The notes beneath the pieces are model-generated. The model did no database searches. It saw only the letters and a program-made list of their open reading frames with translations, and was not told where the DNA came from. A DNA stretch of 64,000 bases from Caldicoprobacter guelmensis (GTDB taxonomy: Bacteria; Bacillota; Clostridia; Caldicoprobacterales; Caldicoprobacteraceae), in contig NZ_JAFBDW010000001.1 in assembly GCF_016908415.1 (NCBI RefSeq), forward strand, positions 441,220 through 505,219. Direction: 5' to 3'. Numbering within the stretch: position 1 is the first letter of the stretch; the number at the start of each line of letters is the position of its first letter. Below, one piece after another: positions 9,231-17,383 of this stretch. The position numbers and the translations under genes were made by a program.

Positions 9231-9411
9231 AAAAAATATAATCACGTTATACCCTAGTTATAGGGCGTAATTTGTATTCACCCAAGTACCCAGAAGTGAA
9301 AGATCAAGAGGAGCCTTCGACGTTTTAGTCAAAGGCCCCTCAAAAGGACTCGCCACTTAAGGCATGAGCGCCTGGATATGCTTAAAAGCAATATCCTGTG
9401 GCAAGTCCTTG
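9231..9411 (-). ncRNA. Structured RNA of unassigned family
   Basis: Minus-strand RNA of about 180 nt predicted between a TATAAT box and a U-rich hairpin. The 5' end forms a 13-bp closing stem (9398-9410 with 9344-9356) around two smaller hairpins (one with GGATAT/ATATCC arms at about 9374-9396, one AGGC/GCCT near 9359-9373), then a separate 14-bp hairpin (9308-9341), a single-stranded stretch with GGGTACTTGGGTGAA, and a CCCTA/TAGGG hairpin (9252-9265) before a U-run (9231-9236). Every non-Watson-Crick position in the long stems is a G-U wobble on the minus strand but an A-C mismatch on the plus strand, which fixes the orientation. I cannot name the family; the raiA motif is the first one I would test. 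Confidence 0.65.
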
Positions 9412-9418
9412 TAGTCTT

Positions 9419-9424
9419 ATTATA
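9419..9424 (-). promoter_or_regulatory. -10 box of the structured RNA
   Basis: Perfect TATAAT on the minus strand, ending eight bases before the first base of the 13-bp closing stem of the RNA, so the predicted start site coincides with the stem. A good -35 at 17-bp spacing is not evident. Confidence 0.5.
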
Positions 9425-9490
9425 TGCAGCAAAACAGGAAATAAACATGGCAATATTTGTAGATTTTAAAGGGTTATAATCGTACACATT

Positions 9491-12175
9491 TTATGTTAGG
9501 CAATTTACAGCTTCAGGCTTTTTCAGTCCATATGTAAAAACGTACTCTCCAGACCCTATTTCTAATTTCACTCCACCATTGACTGTCTCATGCTTTAATA
9601 CTCCTTCTGCCTCCGCCAATCTCTTGCCGCTCTCATAAACCGCATCAGATGTAGCAAACGGCAACACCACAGTAGCAGTTGTATTGTGAGGCACGCATAC
9701 CGATATTTCTATACAGCCGTCCTGTATCCTCCACTCAGATTTGACCTTTCCGTACATCGACTTTAGCTCAGCCTTTGCATAGGTCAACCCCTCACCCAGC
9801 GTTGGCCTGATGTATATATGCTTATATCCGGGCCTTTCTTCATCGGTATCAATTCCAGCCACCACCCTGTAAAGCCAATCGCCGATGGAACCATAGGCAT
9901 AGTGGTTGAAAGAGTTCATGTCGGGACTCCAGAAAGAGCCATCCGGTTTGATCCCATCCCAGTGCTCCCAAATGGTGGTTGCACCCTTAGTCACCTGATA
10001 CAGCCATGACGGGTAATCGGTCTGCAAGAGCAGTTTGTAAGCCACATCGCTGTAACCATTCTGGCTCAGCACATGACATAGATAGGGCGTGCCCACAAAA
10101 CCCGTGGTCAAATGGTATTTATTTTTCTCGATATAGTCCACCAGCGTATCGATGGTGCGCTTGCGGTCCTTTTCCTCTACAAGGTTGAACATAAGTGCCA
10201 GCACATGGGCGGTCTGTGTAGGAACCGCCAGCCTCCCCTTTGGCGTCACAAACTCTTTTCTAAAAGCATTCACTATATTGGCATACAGCTTTGAATATTC
10301 TTCTACGTCCTCGGTTTTACCCAGAACTTTGGCGGCTTTCACAAGCAGGCTTGTAGAATACGCATAAAAAGCCGTGGCAATAAAATCAGTTGCCGTAGCT
10401 CCTACATAGCTTCCCTCTTTTGCATCCAACCCCAGCCAGTCGCCAAAATGAAAGCCGGTATTCCATAAGTACTCATTATTCCCCTGCCGCCTTATATATT
10501 CCACCCAGGCCTTCATGCTCTCATACTGCTCTTCAAGGATTCTCTTGTCGCCATAGCACAAATACACCGTCCAAGGGCATATCACAGCCGCATCTCCCCA
10601 TGCAGCCGACGAATGATGATCGCCGCCCAGAACATTTGGAATCACAAAAGGCACTCCGCCATCGCTCAGCTGGTCAGCCTTCAAATCTTTAAGCCACTTC
10701 GTGAAGAACGAGGCAACGTTCATGTTAAAGCAGGCGGTTCGGATAAACACCTGCGCGTCTCCTGTCCAGCCAAGGCGCTCATCCCTTTGAGGGCAATCAG
10801 TCGGAACATCTACGAAATTACCTCTTTGCGACCACAAAATATTTTGCTGAAGCCTGTTAACCAAAGAATTTGAGCATTCGAAGCTGCCGGTCAGTTCCAT
10901 ATCAGAATGCACTACCATTCCAACAAAGTCATCAAGCGAAGGCTGACCCGGGTATTCCACCAACTTTACGTATCTAAACCCTTGGAATGTAAAATGTGGT
11001 TCAAATACTTCTCTGCCTATGCCCTTTAAAATGTACTCAACCGTTTGTTTGGCTTTCCGCAGATTTGCAGTATAAAAATTGCCGTCTTTATCCAATACCT
11101 CTGCATGCTGCAGCACCACCTTGCTCCCAGCCGGCCCTTCTACCGCAAAACGCACCCAGCCCACCATGTTCTGTCCCATATCCAAAACCGTCTCACCGGC
11201 AGGAGTTGTTAAAATGGCCACCGGCTTAATCTGCTCAACGATACGAACGGGCGGTCCTTCCTGAGCAACTATTATGTCCTTCGGTTTATCCAATTCCTCC
11301 ACGTCATACCAATCAGAATCATTGTAATCCGCTTCATCCCAGCCCGGCTTTTCTAATCGAGCATCGTAGATTTCCCCGTGATAGATTTCGGACATAATAA
11401 TGGGACCTGTAGATGCCTTCCAGCTCCTGTCCGATACAACCACCTGTTCCCTGCCATCTTCGTAAATAATATGCATCTGTATAAGAGCCGCCAACCTATC
11501 GCCGTATATATTTCTCCGGCCTTCCCAGGCAAGGTTGCCTTTGTACCACCCATTACCCAATATAACGCCAATGGCATTCTGCCCCTCTTTAAGCATCTCG
11601 GTTACATCATATGTTTGATACTGCAGCCGCTTGTTATAGCTGGTCCAGCCAGGAGTAAAATAGAAATCGCCCACTCTTTTCCCATTTAAATGGAGCTCAT
11701 ACAGGCCAAGGCTGGTAGCATATATTCTGGCTGATTTTACTTCGCCGTCGACTTCAAAAACTTTCCTCATCAAGGGACAGGCTTGTAGGTTCGATGGATT
11801 ATCTCCGATATTCGGCGTAATCCAGTTGGCCATCCATTCGCTGGCATTCAAAAGCCCCATCTCCCAAAAAGCCGTTTCACTCCAATTGGACGCTCTGCCT
11901 CTCTGGTCCCATACCCGCACCCTATAATAATACCGTGTACGCGATTTCAATGGCTCACCTTTGTACTCGACATGGATGGACTCATCGGAGTCAACCTTTC
12001 CGCTATCCCATACGATGCACTTAAATTCCTCATCCGTAGAGACATGTATCTGGTAAGCGGCCTGCAAAATATTTCGTCCATCTGACTTTATGACCCAGCT
12101 TATCCTGGGATTTTTCACGTCAATGCCTATAGGATTGACCTTATATTCACACCTCAAATTACCTACTTCAAGCAT
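9491..12175 (-). CDS. Alpha-L-rhamnosidase, GH78
   Basis: Releases terminal alpha-L-rhamnose from plant polysaccharides or glycosides. The 894-residue protein has no signal peptide, so it probably acts on imported oligosaccharides. The architecture fits GH78: N-terminal Fn3-like domain (about 1-115), beta-sandwich domain (about 135-300), a further jelly-roll (about 315-430), the (alpha/alpha)6 catalytic barrel (about 440-780) and a C-terminal beta domain. The acidic motif CPQRDERLGWTGDAQ and the second-Glu segment TTIWEHWDG mark the catalytic cleft. The start follows AGGAGGT. It is the last gene of the rhamnose block, downstream of an ADP-ribosylglycohydrolase-derived gene, rhamnose isomerase and rhamnulokinase. 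Confidence 0.95.
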   Translation of the reverse strand: MLEVGNLRCEYKVNPIGIDVKNPRISWVIKSDGRNILQAAYQIHVSTDEEFKCIVWDSGKVDSDESIHVEYKGEPLKSRTRYYYRVRVWDQRGRASNWSETAFWEMGLLNASEWMANWITPNIGDNPSNLQACPLMRKVFEVDGEVKSARIYATSLGLYELHLNGKRVGDFYFTPGWTSYNKRLQYQTYDVTEMLKEGQNAIGVILGNGWYKGNLAWEGRRNIYGDRLAALIQMHIIYEDGREQVVVSDRSWKASTGPIIMSEIYHGEIYDARLEKPGWDEADYNDSDWYDVEELDKPKDIIVAQEGPPVRIVEQIKPVAILTTPAGETVLDMGQNMVGWVRFAVEGPAGSKVVLQHAEVLDKDGNFYTANLRKAKQTVEYILKGIGREVFEPHFTFQGFRYVKLVEYPGQPSLDDFVGMVVHSDMELTGSFECSNSLVNRLQQNILWSQRGNFVDVPTDCPQRDERLGWTGDAQVFIRTACFNMNVASFFTKWLKDLKADQLSDGGVPFVIPNVLGGDHHSSAAWGDAAVICPWTVYLCYGDKRILEEQYESMKAWVEYIRRQGNNEYLWNTGFHFGDWLGLDAKEGSYVGATATDFIATAFYAYSTSLLVKAAKVLGKTEDVEEYSKLYANIVNAFRKEFVTPKGRLAVPTQTAHVLALMFNLVEEKDRKRTIDTLVDYIEKNKYHLTTGFVGTPYLCHVLSQNGYSDVAYKLLLQTDYPSWLYQVTKGATTIWEHWDGIKPDGSFWSPDMNSFNHYAYGSIGDWLYRVVAGIDTDEERPGYKHIYIRPTLGEGLTYAKAELKSMYGKVKSEWRIQDGCIEISVCVPHNTTATVVLPFATSDAVYESGKRLAEAEGVLKHETVNGGVKLEIGSGEYVFTYGLKKPEAVNCLT

Positions 12176-12215
12176 TTTGTTTACCTCCTAGGTATTTAAT
12201 TTAATTGGAACATAG

Positions 12216-13286
12216 TTACTCCCACGGCAAGCGGCACTCTAATATATCGCTCATACCGTGATAATACGGATGTCCTGTAGCCAATGTGAAATGAGCGTCT
12301 ATGGGTTTATCCTGACGGGTTAGTTTTATAATAAACTGGTTCCATCCTTCTTTTAACGACACATCAGCATAGCTTGCTCCGTCACCGCTATAGTTTGGCC
12401 TAGGGATGCGTTTCTCAAGCGCTTCATACACTTTTTTACCGTTAAGCCACAGCTCCATGGGACAATTGGAAGACACCCCAGCACGGCCTGTTCGCTCTTC
12501 TGGGCAGTACACATAATGACAGAGGTAGATGCTGCATGACTTCCCCTCAAAATATTGCTCAACCGGCAAAGCATTATCTATAAAATCAACTACTCGCCAA
12601 CCTTTAACATCATCGCTGGAAGGATTGAAGTCTACATCCAGCGGCGATACCAACCAACGCTTACCGCCCAGCAATACCAGCGGTATATCTTCGCCCTGCG
12701 GCCTTCCCTTTATTTCGATGTGTATGCTACCTCGGTTGGACTGGTTTATAAAGGATATGTCGTCTACAGTTATACGACAGATAAGCTCTGTTTTACCTTT
12801 AACCGGTAGCTTTACGTTTTTAAAAAGATCAGGCTCACATCTCCACCCTTGTGGCAGATTTATGCTCACGTCGACTGTTAAGTCCATAGGCCTTGGATTC
12901 TCCAATACAACCTTTATGCTTTTGACCTCTCCTGCCCTTATCACAGGATGGTCCATATAGTCTACTGCCGCTTTTATTGTGGTGATATCGAAAGCCACCT
13001 GTGTGGGTGGCAGACTCCACAGGGACTTTATATCATCCGACGCATACAGTGCCGAAACGTCCAAACCTCGCAAATCGGTAACCTCATCATCTATTACGAT
13101 CTCGGCATTATTGTAGGCTAACACCCTTTTACCCATATTACAGGTACGCCTTTTGAGCTCATCCAAATTCTGGGGTACTTCCAACTTGATTATGCCGCCC
13201 CATGAAGCATTGGTGGTTATCTTATCGCTGAGTGACGCTACCCATTCTGTAGGTATGCTTTTAGTACCGTACATTACATTATGCAT
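12216..13286 (-). CDS. C-terminal remnant of an ADP-ribosylglycohydrolase-type protein with NEW3-like domain
   Basis: 356-residue protein with no catalytic site that I can see. Its first ~60 residues (GTKSIPTEWVASLSDKI, then LDELKRRTCNMGKRVL) resemble the segment that follows the catalytic core in ADP-ribosylglycohydrolases. A beta-sandwich resembling NEW3/alpha-galactosidase-associated domains follows (about 115-200, IKVVLENPRPMDLTVDVSIN), then a lectin-like C-terminal domain (SNCPMELWLNGKKVYEAL) that reads like a sugar-binding jelly-roll. It starts three bases... effectively six bases after the rhamnose isomerase stop, with AAAGG upstream, so it is probably translated in the operon. The lost ~300-residue catalytic domain suggests a deletion or a repurposed binding module. 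Confidence 0.6.
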   Translation of the reverse strand: MHNVMYGTKSIPTEWVASLSDKITTNASWGGIIKLEVPQNLDELKRRTCNMGKRVLAYNNAEIVIDDEVTDLRGLDVSALYASDDIKSLWSLPPTQVAFDITTIKAAVDYMDHPVIRAGEVKSIKVVLENPRPMDLTVDVSINLPQGWRCEPDLFKNVKLPVKGKTELICRITVDDISFINQSNRGSIHIEIKGRPQGEDIPLVLLGGKRWLVSPLDVDFNPSSDDVKGWRVVDFIDNALPVEQYFEGKSCSIYLCHYVYCPEERTGRAGVSSNCPMELWLNGKKVYEALEKRIPRPNYSGDGASYADVSLKEGWNQFIIKLTRQDKPIDAHFTLATGHPYYHGMSDILECRLPWE

Positions 13287-13292
13287 AAACCT

Positions 13293-14513
13293 TTATTCCC
13301 AACCCTGTCCGCCTATGCCTCTTTCCAAAATCTTCTCGCCATATCCGCTTTCCAGGTATGCCTTCATGGGATCAGGCGCAAGACCCATCTCTTCACGCAC
13401 CGCTTCAAGCAAAGGCGTTACATCGCATTCAAAGGCCTCGCGCACTGCAGCCTCTGCCGCCATGACGTCATTGTGCATCTGCGCCTCTTTCAATACTTCG
13501 CGATTTACCAGCAAAGCTTTGGCATATGCCGTCTGCACGTTCAACACCGAGCGGATCATAGCAGGTATCTTGGGCTCTATGTTGTGGCTTTGGTCAATCA
13601 TATACGCTATATTTTCTGCCGTCTTTGCTGTCTTAGGGTCAAGGCTGGCGGCCACCAGCTCGTTGAAAATCAGGAACAGCTCATAGGGATTGATGGAGCC
13701 CACTATCAAATCGTCATCGGCGTACTTCTTGTTGTTAAAATGAAAACCTCCAATCTTTCCCTCATCCAGCAGGAAGGCCACAATGTGTTCCACGTTGGTC
13801 CCCAGAGGATGATGTCCCAGGTCTACCAGCACTTGAGCCTTTTCGCCCAGCTTCATAGCAAAGGCATAAGCCATTCCCCAATCGGCTATGTCGGTGTGAT
13901 AAAAGGCCGGCTCAAAGAATTTGTATTCAATCAAAAGCCTCATATCGCTGTCCATGGCGTTGACTACCTCAAAGAGCGCTTCTTCAAGCCAGTTTTTGCG
14001 CGCACGTATGTCTCCCTGCCCAGGATAATTGGTTCCATCGGCAAGCCACAGGCTTATTATCCTGGAATCGACCTTTCGTGCAATCTCTATGCATTCCATG
14101 ATATGGTGTATAGCTTTTCTCCTTACGGCAGAGTCGGTATTCGTAAGGCTCCCGAATTTATAATCATCATCTTGAAATAAGTTAGGGTTGACCGCTCCTA
14201 TCTTCAATCCCAGGCTGGCCGCATATTCCTTAACTTTTTCAAAGTCATCCACTTTATCCCATGGAATATGAATAGCCACGGTGGGACACATTCCGGTTAC
14301 CTTGTGCACCTGAGCGGCATCTTCCAGCTTCTCAAACAGATTCCTTGGCACTCCTCTTTGTTTAAAAACCTTAAACCTCGTCCCAGAATCCCCATATCCC
14401 CAGGAAGGGGTCTCCACCTTAAAGTTTTTGAGCCTCTCCTTTACCCACTCTACATCTATACCTCTGTCTTTCTGCCTCTGCTCCCACAAAGAATATATTT
14501 GATCCCTCGTCAT
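13293..14513 (-). CDS. rhaI: L-rhamnose isomerase, RhaI (Pseudomonas stutzeri) type
   Basis: Converts L-rhamnose to L-rhamnulose. The 406-residue TIM barrel carries the metal-binding pieces of the RhaI type: DMRLLIEYKFFEPAFYHTD, VLVDLGHHPLGTNVEH and GGFHFNNKKYADDDL (conserved Glu, Asp and His ligands of two divalent metals). It is the RhaI type and not the E. coli RhaA type. A longer frame begins at 14561, but AAAGGAGA sits nine bases before the ATG at 14513. The product is phosphorylated by the rhamnulokinase encoded upstream at 15337-16809. No aldolase for rhamnulose 1-phosphate is in the window. A perfect dyad at 14562-14577 lies just upstream. Confidence 0.93.
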   Translation of the reverse strand: MTRDQIYSLWEQRQKDRGIDVEWVKERLKNFKVETPSWGYGDSGTRFKVFKQRGVPRNLFEKLEDAAQVHKVTGMCPTVAIHIPWDKVDDFEKVKEYAASLGLKIGAVNPNLFQDDDYKFGSLTNTDSAVRRKAIHHIMECIEIARKVDSRIISLWLADGTNYPGQGDIRARKNWLEEALFEVVNAMDSDMRLLIEYKFFEPAFYHTDIADWGMAYAFAMKLGEKAQVLVDLGHHPLGTNVEHIVAFLLDEGKIGGFHFNNKKYADDDLIVGSINPYELFLIFNELVAASLDPKTAKTAENIAYMIDQSHNIEPKIPAMIRSVLNVQTAYAKALLVNREVLKEAQMHNDVMAAEAAVREAFECDVTPLLEAVREEMGLAPDPMKAYLESGYGEKILERGIGGQGWE

Positions 14514-14561
14514 ACTCACATTCTCCTTTCCTGAAATAGTTTTACTTTTTGTAGCTGACAA

Positions 14562-14577
14562 TCTGCCAAATGGCAGA
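14562..14577. promoter_or_regulatory. Perfect dyad upstream of rhaI
   Basis: TCTGCCA-AA-TGGCAGA is a perfect 7-bp inverted repeat with a two-base spacer, about 50 bases upstream of the rhaI start. Its placement fits an operator; the protein is unknown. Confidence 0.4.
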
Positions 14578-14816
14578 CTTGCCAGCTGACTTTATCTTTG
14601 TTTACAAGTTCCATTTGCCTCCGCATCTGCTATATATTCGTCTTCTGCTGTTCAACCTACAATTTAATGTTTTAGCCGTTTACCATTTTCAAAAAAGTAG
14701 ATTCAAATAAAATACAAATTTGGCTATAGCTGACCGTTTTAAAACTGTGCTATCTTGATCCAAGTATACGGTAAAAGCATTATCTCCTAAACAATAAAAT
14801 AGAGAGATAAAATTAA

Positions 14817-15200
14817 TCACTTAACTGGATAAGCCATGGTTGTCATCAAGGCCATCTCAGCCTGTGTGGTGTCCAGCCTGGAATATTGAACTATTATCGG
14901 CTGGTCACTCTCTACCATTATGGCATAGGGCACGCCCTGGGGCACCCCATTGCCATTTACGTCCTTTATCTTATCCAGACGTATATGGTTAGTACGCTCG
15001 GCTTTGCACACAGCATGAAAACCGCGCATGGGCTCCCGATCTTCAAAATACAGCGTTAGAGTCATATGCGCATCTTCTTTCCCTGGATTGAGAACGCATA
15101 CCGCTTCGTGGCTCACATAATGCCCCGGACTGCTTATAGAAGGATAATAGCAATCCGGTATGTACCACACCTTTGCTCCAGCTTTTTGATCTGTATTCAT
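14817..15200 (-). CDS. ASRT-like protein (sensory rhodopsin transducer family)
   Basis: 127-residue soluble protein that matches the Anabaena sensory rhodopsin transducer family (Pfam ASRT) along its whole length. Diagnostic stretches are YVSHEAVCVLNPGKEDAHM, LYFEDREPM, RTNHIRLD and QPIIVQYSRLDTTQAEMAL, ending in TTMAYPVK. In Anabaena the relative is a tetrameric beta-barrel that relays a rhodopsin signal, but no rhodopsin is encoded here. Its position between rhamnulokinase and rhamnose isomerase, on the same strand with GGAGGT before the ATG, instead suggests a sugar-binding or regulatory role in rhamnose use. Family assignment is confident; the function is inference. Confidence 0.88.
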   Translation of the reverse strand: MNTDQKAGAKVWYIPDCYYPSISSPGHYVSHEAVCVLNPGKEDAHMTLTLYFEDREPMRGFHAVCKAERTNHIRLDKIKDVNGNGVPQGVPYAIMVESDQPIIVQYSRLDTTQAEMALMTTMAYPVK

Positions 15201-15336
15201 ACATCCACCTCCAGCAACAGTGAGATTTTGCTATTTTATAGGGCCAGTAACTTTCTCTTCGACAATTTATAATAAAGTACAACAATTACAACATCCGATA
15301 CGGTAACCACATACGTAAGCTGTGGTGCTCTCTACA

Positions 15337-16809
15337 TCACACCACTTTCAAGAACCTCTCATAAGCCTCATCCCATGCCTCTACATCTTGGGGCATGTAA
15401 TCCACCGTTGGAAAAGAATTCCTAATAATCTGCCTAATTTCACGCAGGTTGGCCACTTCACCCAGGGCTTTAGCCTGCATCATCAAATTGCCTATAGCGG
15501 TTGCCTCTGTAGGCCCGCATATCACCAGCCTATTTATGGCATTAGCGGTGAACTGGTTGAGCAGCTTATCCTTCGTGCCCCCGCCTACTATGTGAAGAAC
15601 CTTCAACGGCCTGTTCAAAATCTTTTCCAGCCTCTCAATGGTCCATCGGTATTTCATGGCAAGGCTTTCATAGACGCAGCGCAGGATTTCGCCCTTGGTC
15701 TGGGGTACCGCTTGCCCGGTCCTGGCACAGAAGTTTTGAATGGTCTGCGGCATATCGCTGGGCGCATAGAAATCGTCATGATCCGGATCAATAAACGCCT
15801 TAAATGGCTCACTGTTCCTTGCCATCTCCTCAAGCTGTGCAAAGCTGTAAACCTCTCCCTGACGGTCCCATACCCGCTTGCACTCCTGAATAAGCCAGAG
15901 TCCCATGATATTCTTTAAAAACCTGTAGCTGTTTTCGGCACCTCCTTCATTGGTGTAATTCCACTGCAACGCCTGCTCATTTATAATGGGCTCTCTGACC
16001 TCTACGCCCATCAATGACCATGTGCCGCTGCTCAAATACACATAGTCGTCCTCCACAGCTGGCACAGCCACCACGGCCGAACCTGTATCATGAGTTGCCA
16101 CTGCCACCACCGGCACCCTACCTATATTTAGCTCTTCTGCAATACGCGAGGCGATATTCCCCCTTATGGTTCCGGGCTGTTGTATGGAAGTGAATATGTT
16201 ATCTGGCAAGCCTAACACCTTTATAAGGTCGGTACACCAGGTTTTGCTGCGCGCCTCAAGAAGCTGGCTGGTGGACGCTTCGGTATACTCAGTGGACTTT
16301 TCGCCTGTCAGAAAATAAGCCAACAGGTCCGGCATAAACAACAAAGTATCAGCTTTCTCCAAAATAGGAGAGTTTCTCTCCTTGAGGGCAAGCAACTGGT
16401 AAATGGTGTTAAACTTTTGGAAGGCTATGCCGGTATATTCATAAATTTTTTCTTTGGGCACAATTGCAAAGGCCTTTTCCATCATCCCTTCGGTCTGGCT
16501 ATCACGATAATGGTACGGATTTCCCAGCAGTTCTCCCGATGAGTCCAAAAGGCCAAAGTCCACTCCCCAGGTGTCAATACCTAACGAGGATAGCGTGCCG
16601 TTAACGTTGTGAGCAAATTTCAATAATCCTTGCCGCATTTCCCAGAAAAGCCTTAATACGTCCCAGTATGTATGTCCCCCAACCTTTACAGGGTCGTTTG
16701 AAAACCGGTGTATCTCTTCTATTGATAGCTTTTTACCATCAAATCGCCCTAAAATGGCCCTTCCGCTGCTGGCCCCAAAGTCAAATGCTAGTAAATTTAA
16801 GGTTTTCAT
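15337..16809 (-). CDS. rhaB: Rhamnulokinase
   Basis: Phosphorylates L-rhamnulose to L-rhamnulose 1-phosphate with ATP. The 490-residue protein belongs to the FGGY carbohydrate kinases: the N-terminal phosphate loop is LAFDFGASSGRAILG (residues 7-21), LGIDTWGVDFGLLD is the substrate-site segment, HDTGSAVVAVPA and YLSSGTWSLMGVE form the domain interface, and HIVGGGTKDKLLNQ is the C-terminal adenosine motif. AAGGAGG lies before the ATG. It is the first gene of the leftward rhamnose block, followed by the ASRT-like protein, rhamnose isomerase, the truncated gene and the rhamnosidase. The AT-rich 435 bases upstream presumably hold its promoter. Confidence 0.95.
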   Translation of the reverse strand: MKTLNLLAFDFGASSGRAILGRFDGKKLSIEEIHRFSNDPVKVGGHTYWDVLRLFWEMRQGLLKFAHNVNGTLSSLGIDTWGVDFGLLDSSGELLGNPYHYRDSQTEGMMEKAFAIVPKEKIYEYTGIAFQKFNTIYQLLALKERNSPILEKADTLLFMPDLLAYFLTGEKSTEYTEASTSQLLEARSKTWCTDLIKVLGLPDNIFTSIQQPGTIRGNIASRIAEELNIGRVPVVAVATHDTGSAVVAVPAVEDDYVYLSSGTWSLMGVEVREPIINEQALQWNYTNEGGAENSYRFLKNIMGLWLIQECKRVWDRQGEVYSFAQLEEMARNSEPFKAFIDPDHDDFYAPSDMPQTIQNFCARTGQAVPQTKGEILRCVYESLAMKYRWTIERLEKILNRPLKVLHIVGGGTKDKLLNQFTANAINRLVICGPTEATAIGNLMMQAKALGEVANLREIRQIIRNSFPTVDYMPQDVEAWDEAYERFLKVV

Positions 16810-17244
16810 GGCAGCACTCCTCCTTTTATCCTTAATACGTTGATAACTATACCAGACAAACTATCAAACATCCATAAAAGTGGTGACCTTGTGAGAAGTT
16901 TGGCCTATTTGCTCAACAGCAGAGTCACCAGGTAATTTAAGCCGAGCAGATGTTTTAAGTCATGTAATTTACCTTTGCACGCAACTCATCTCCAACTTAT
17001 AGTATAGAAGATAAAATTTTCTTGCTTATCTCAGATAAAACAACAAAAATAACATAAAAATAACACAACCTAACAAACTATTGTAAAGCTTGTAAATATA
17101 ATATTTTAAAAAGAATTACATTACTATTATATAAATTCGCCATCTATACTAAAAATCCTTTCAAAAAATTTTAATTTTTTATCAAAAATAATGTTAAATA
17201 TAAACACAACACGTGGCCAATATTACATCCGATATTACATAAAA
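16810..17244. other. AT-rich non-coding region upstream of rhaB
   Basis: 435 bases without a supportable gene. The half nearest rhaB contains a widely spaced inverted repeat GGTGAC...GTCACC (about 16881-16932), and on the minus strand a possible promoter (TTGTCT, then TATTAA) shortly before the AAGGAGG of rhaB. The distal half (about 17030-17200) is very AT-rich with poly-A/T runs. No U-tract hairpin or repeat family is recognised. Confidence 0.4.
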
Positions 17245-17379
17245 TCAAAAGCCTTCTTCCATAAAAAGATATCGGGTTTTATTTCGCCTGCCCTTTTGCA
17301 GCGCTGTCTTGGCGATCACCGCCCCAACAAGCTCGTATACCACAGTCGCAGCCAAAACTATGGTCCTTACGGCCACACC
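17245..17379 (-). pseudogene. C-terminal fragment of a Na+/H+ or cation:proton antiporter
   Basis: A 44-codon frame reads VAVRTIVLAATVVYELVG followed by AVIAKTALQKGRR and a stop. This resembles the last membrane helix and tail of cation:proton antiporters, which end in a VYE-(I/L)-(I/V)-GP...AL-KAGEI type sequence. The rest of such a gene is absent: upstream sequence is the nucleotidase gene, which ends only a few bases before this frame opens. It is therefore a 5'-truncated remnant left by a deletion. A short GTG-initiated peptide cannot be excluded, but no good ribosome site precedes it. Confidence 0.5.
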
Positions 17380-17383
17380 TTTT

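Noticed and set aside
16881..16932. GGTGAC...GTCACC inverted repeat upstream of rhaB, possibly an operator or a remnant coding stretch
   Set aside because: Only 6 bp with about 40 bases between the arms, and the open frames across it are short and resemble no family.
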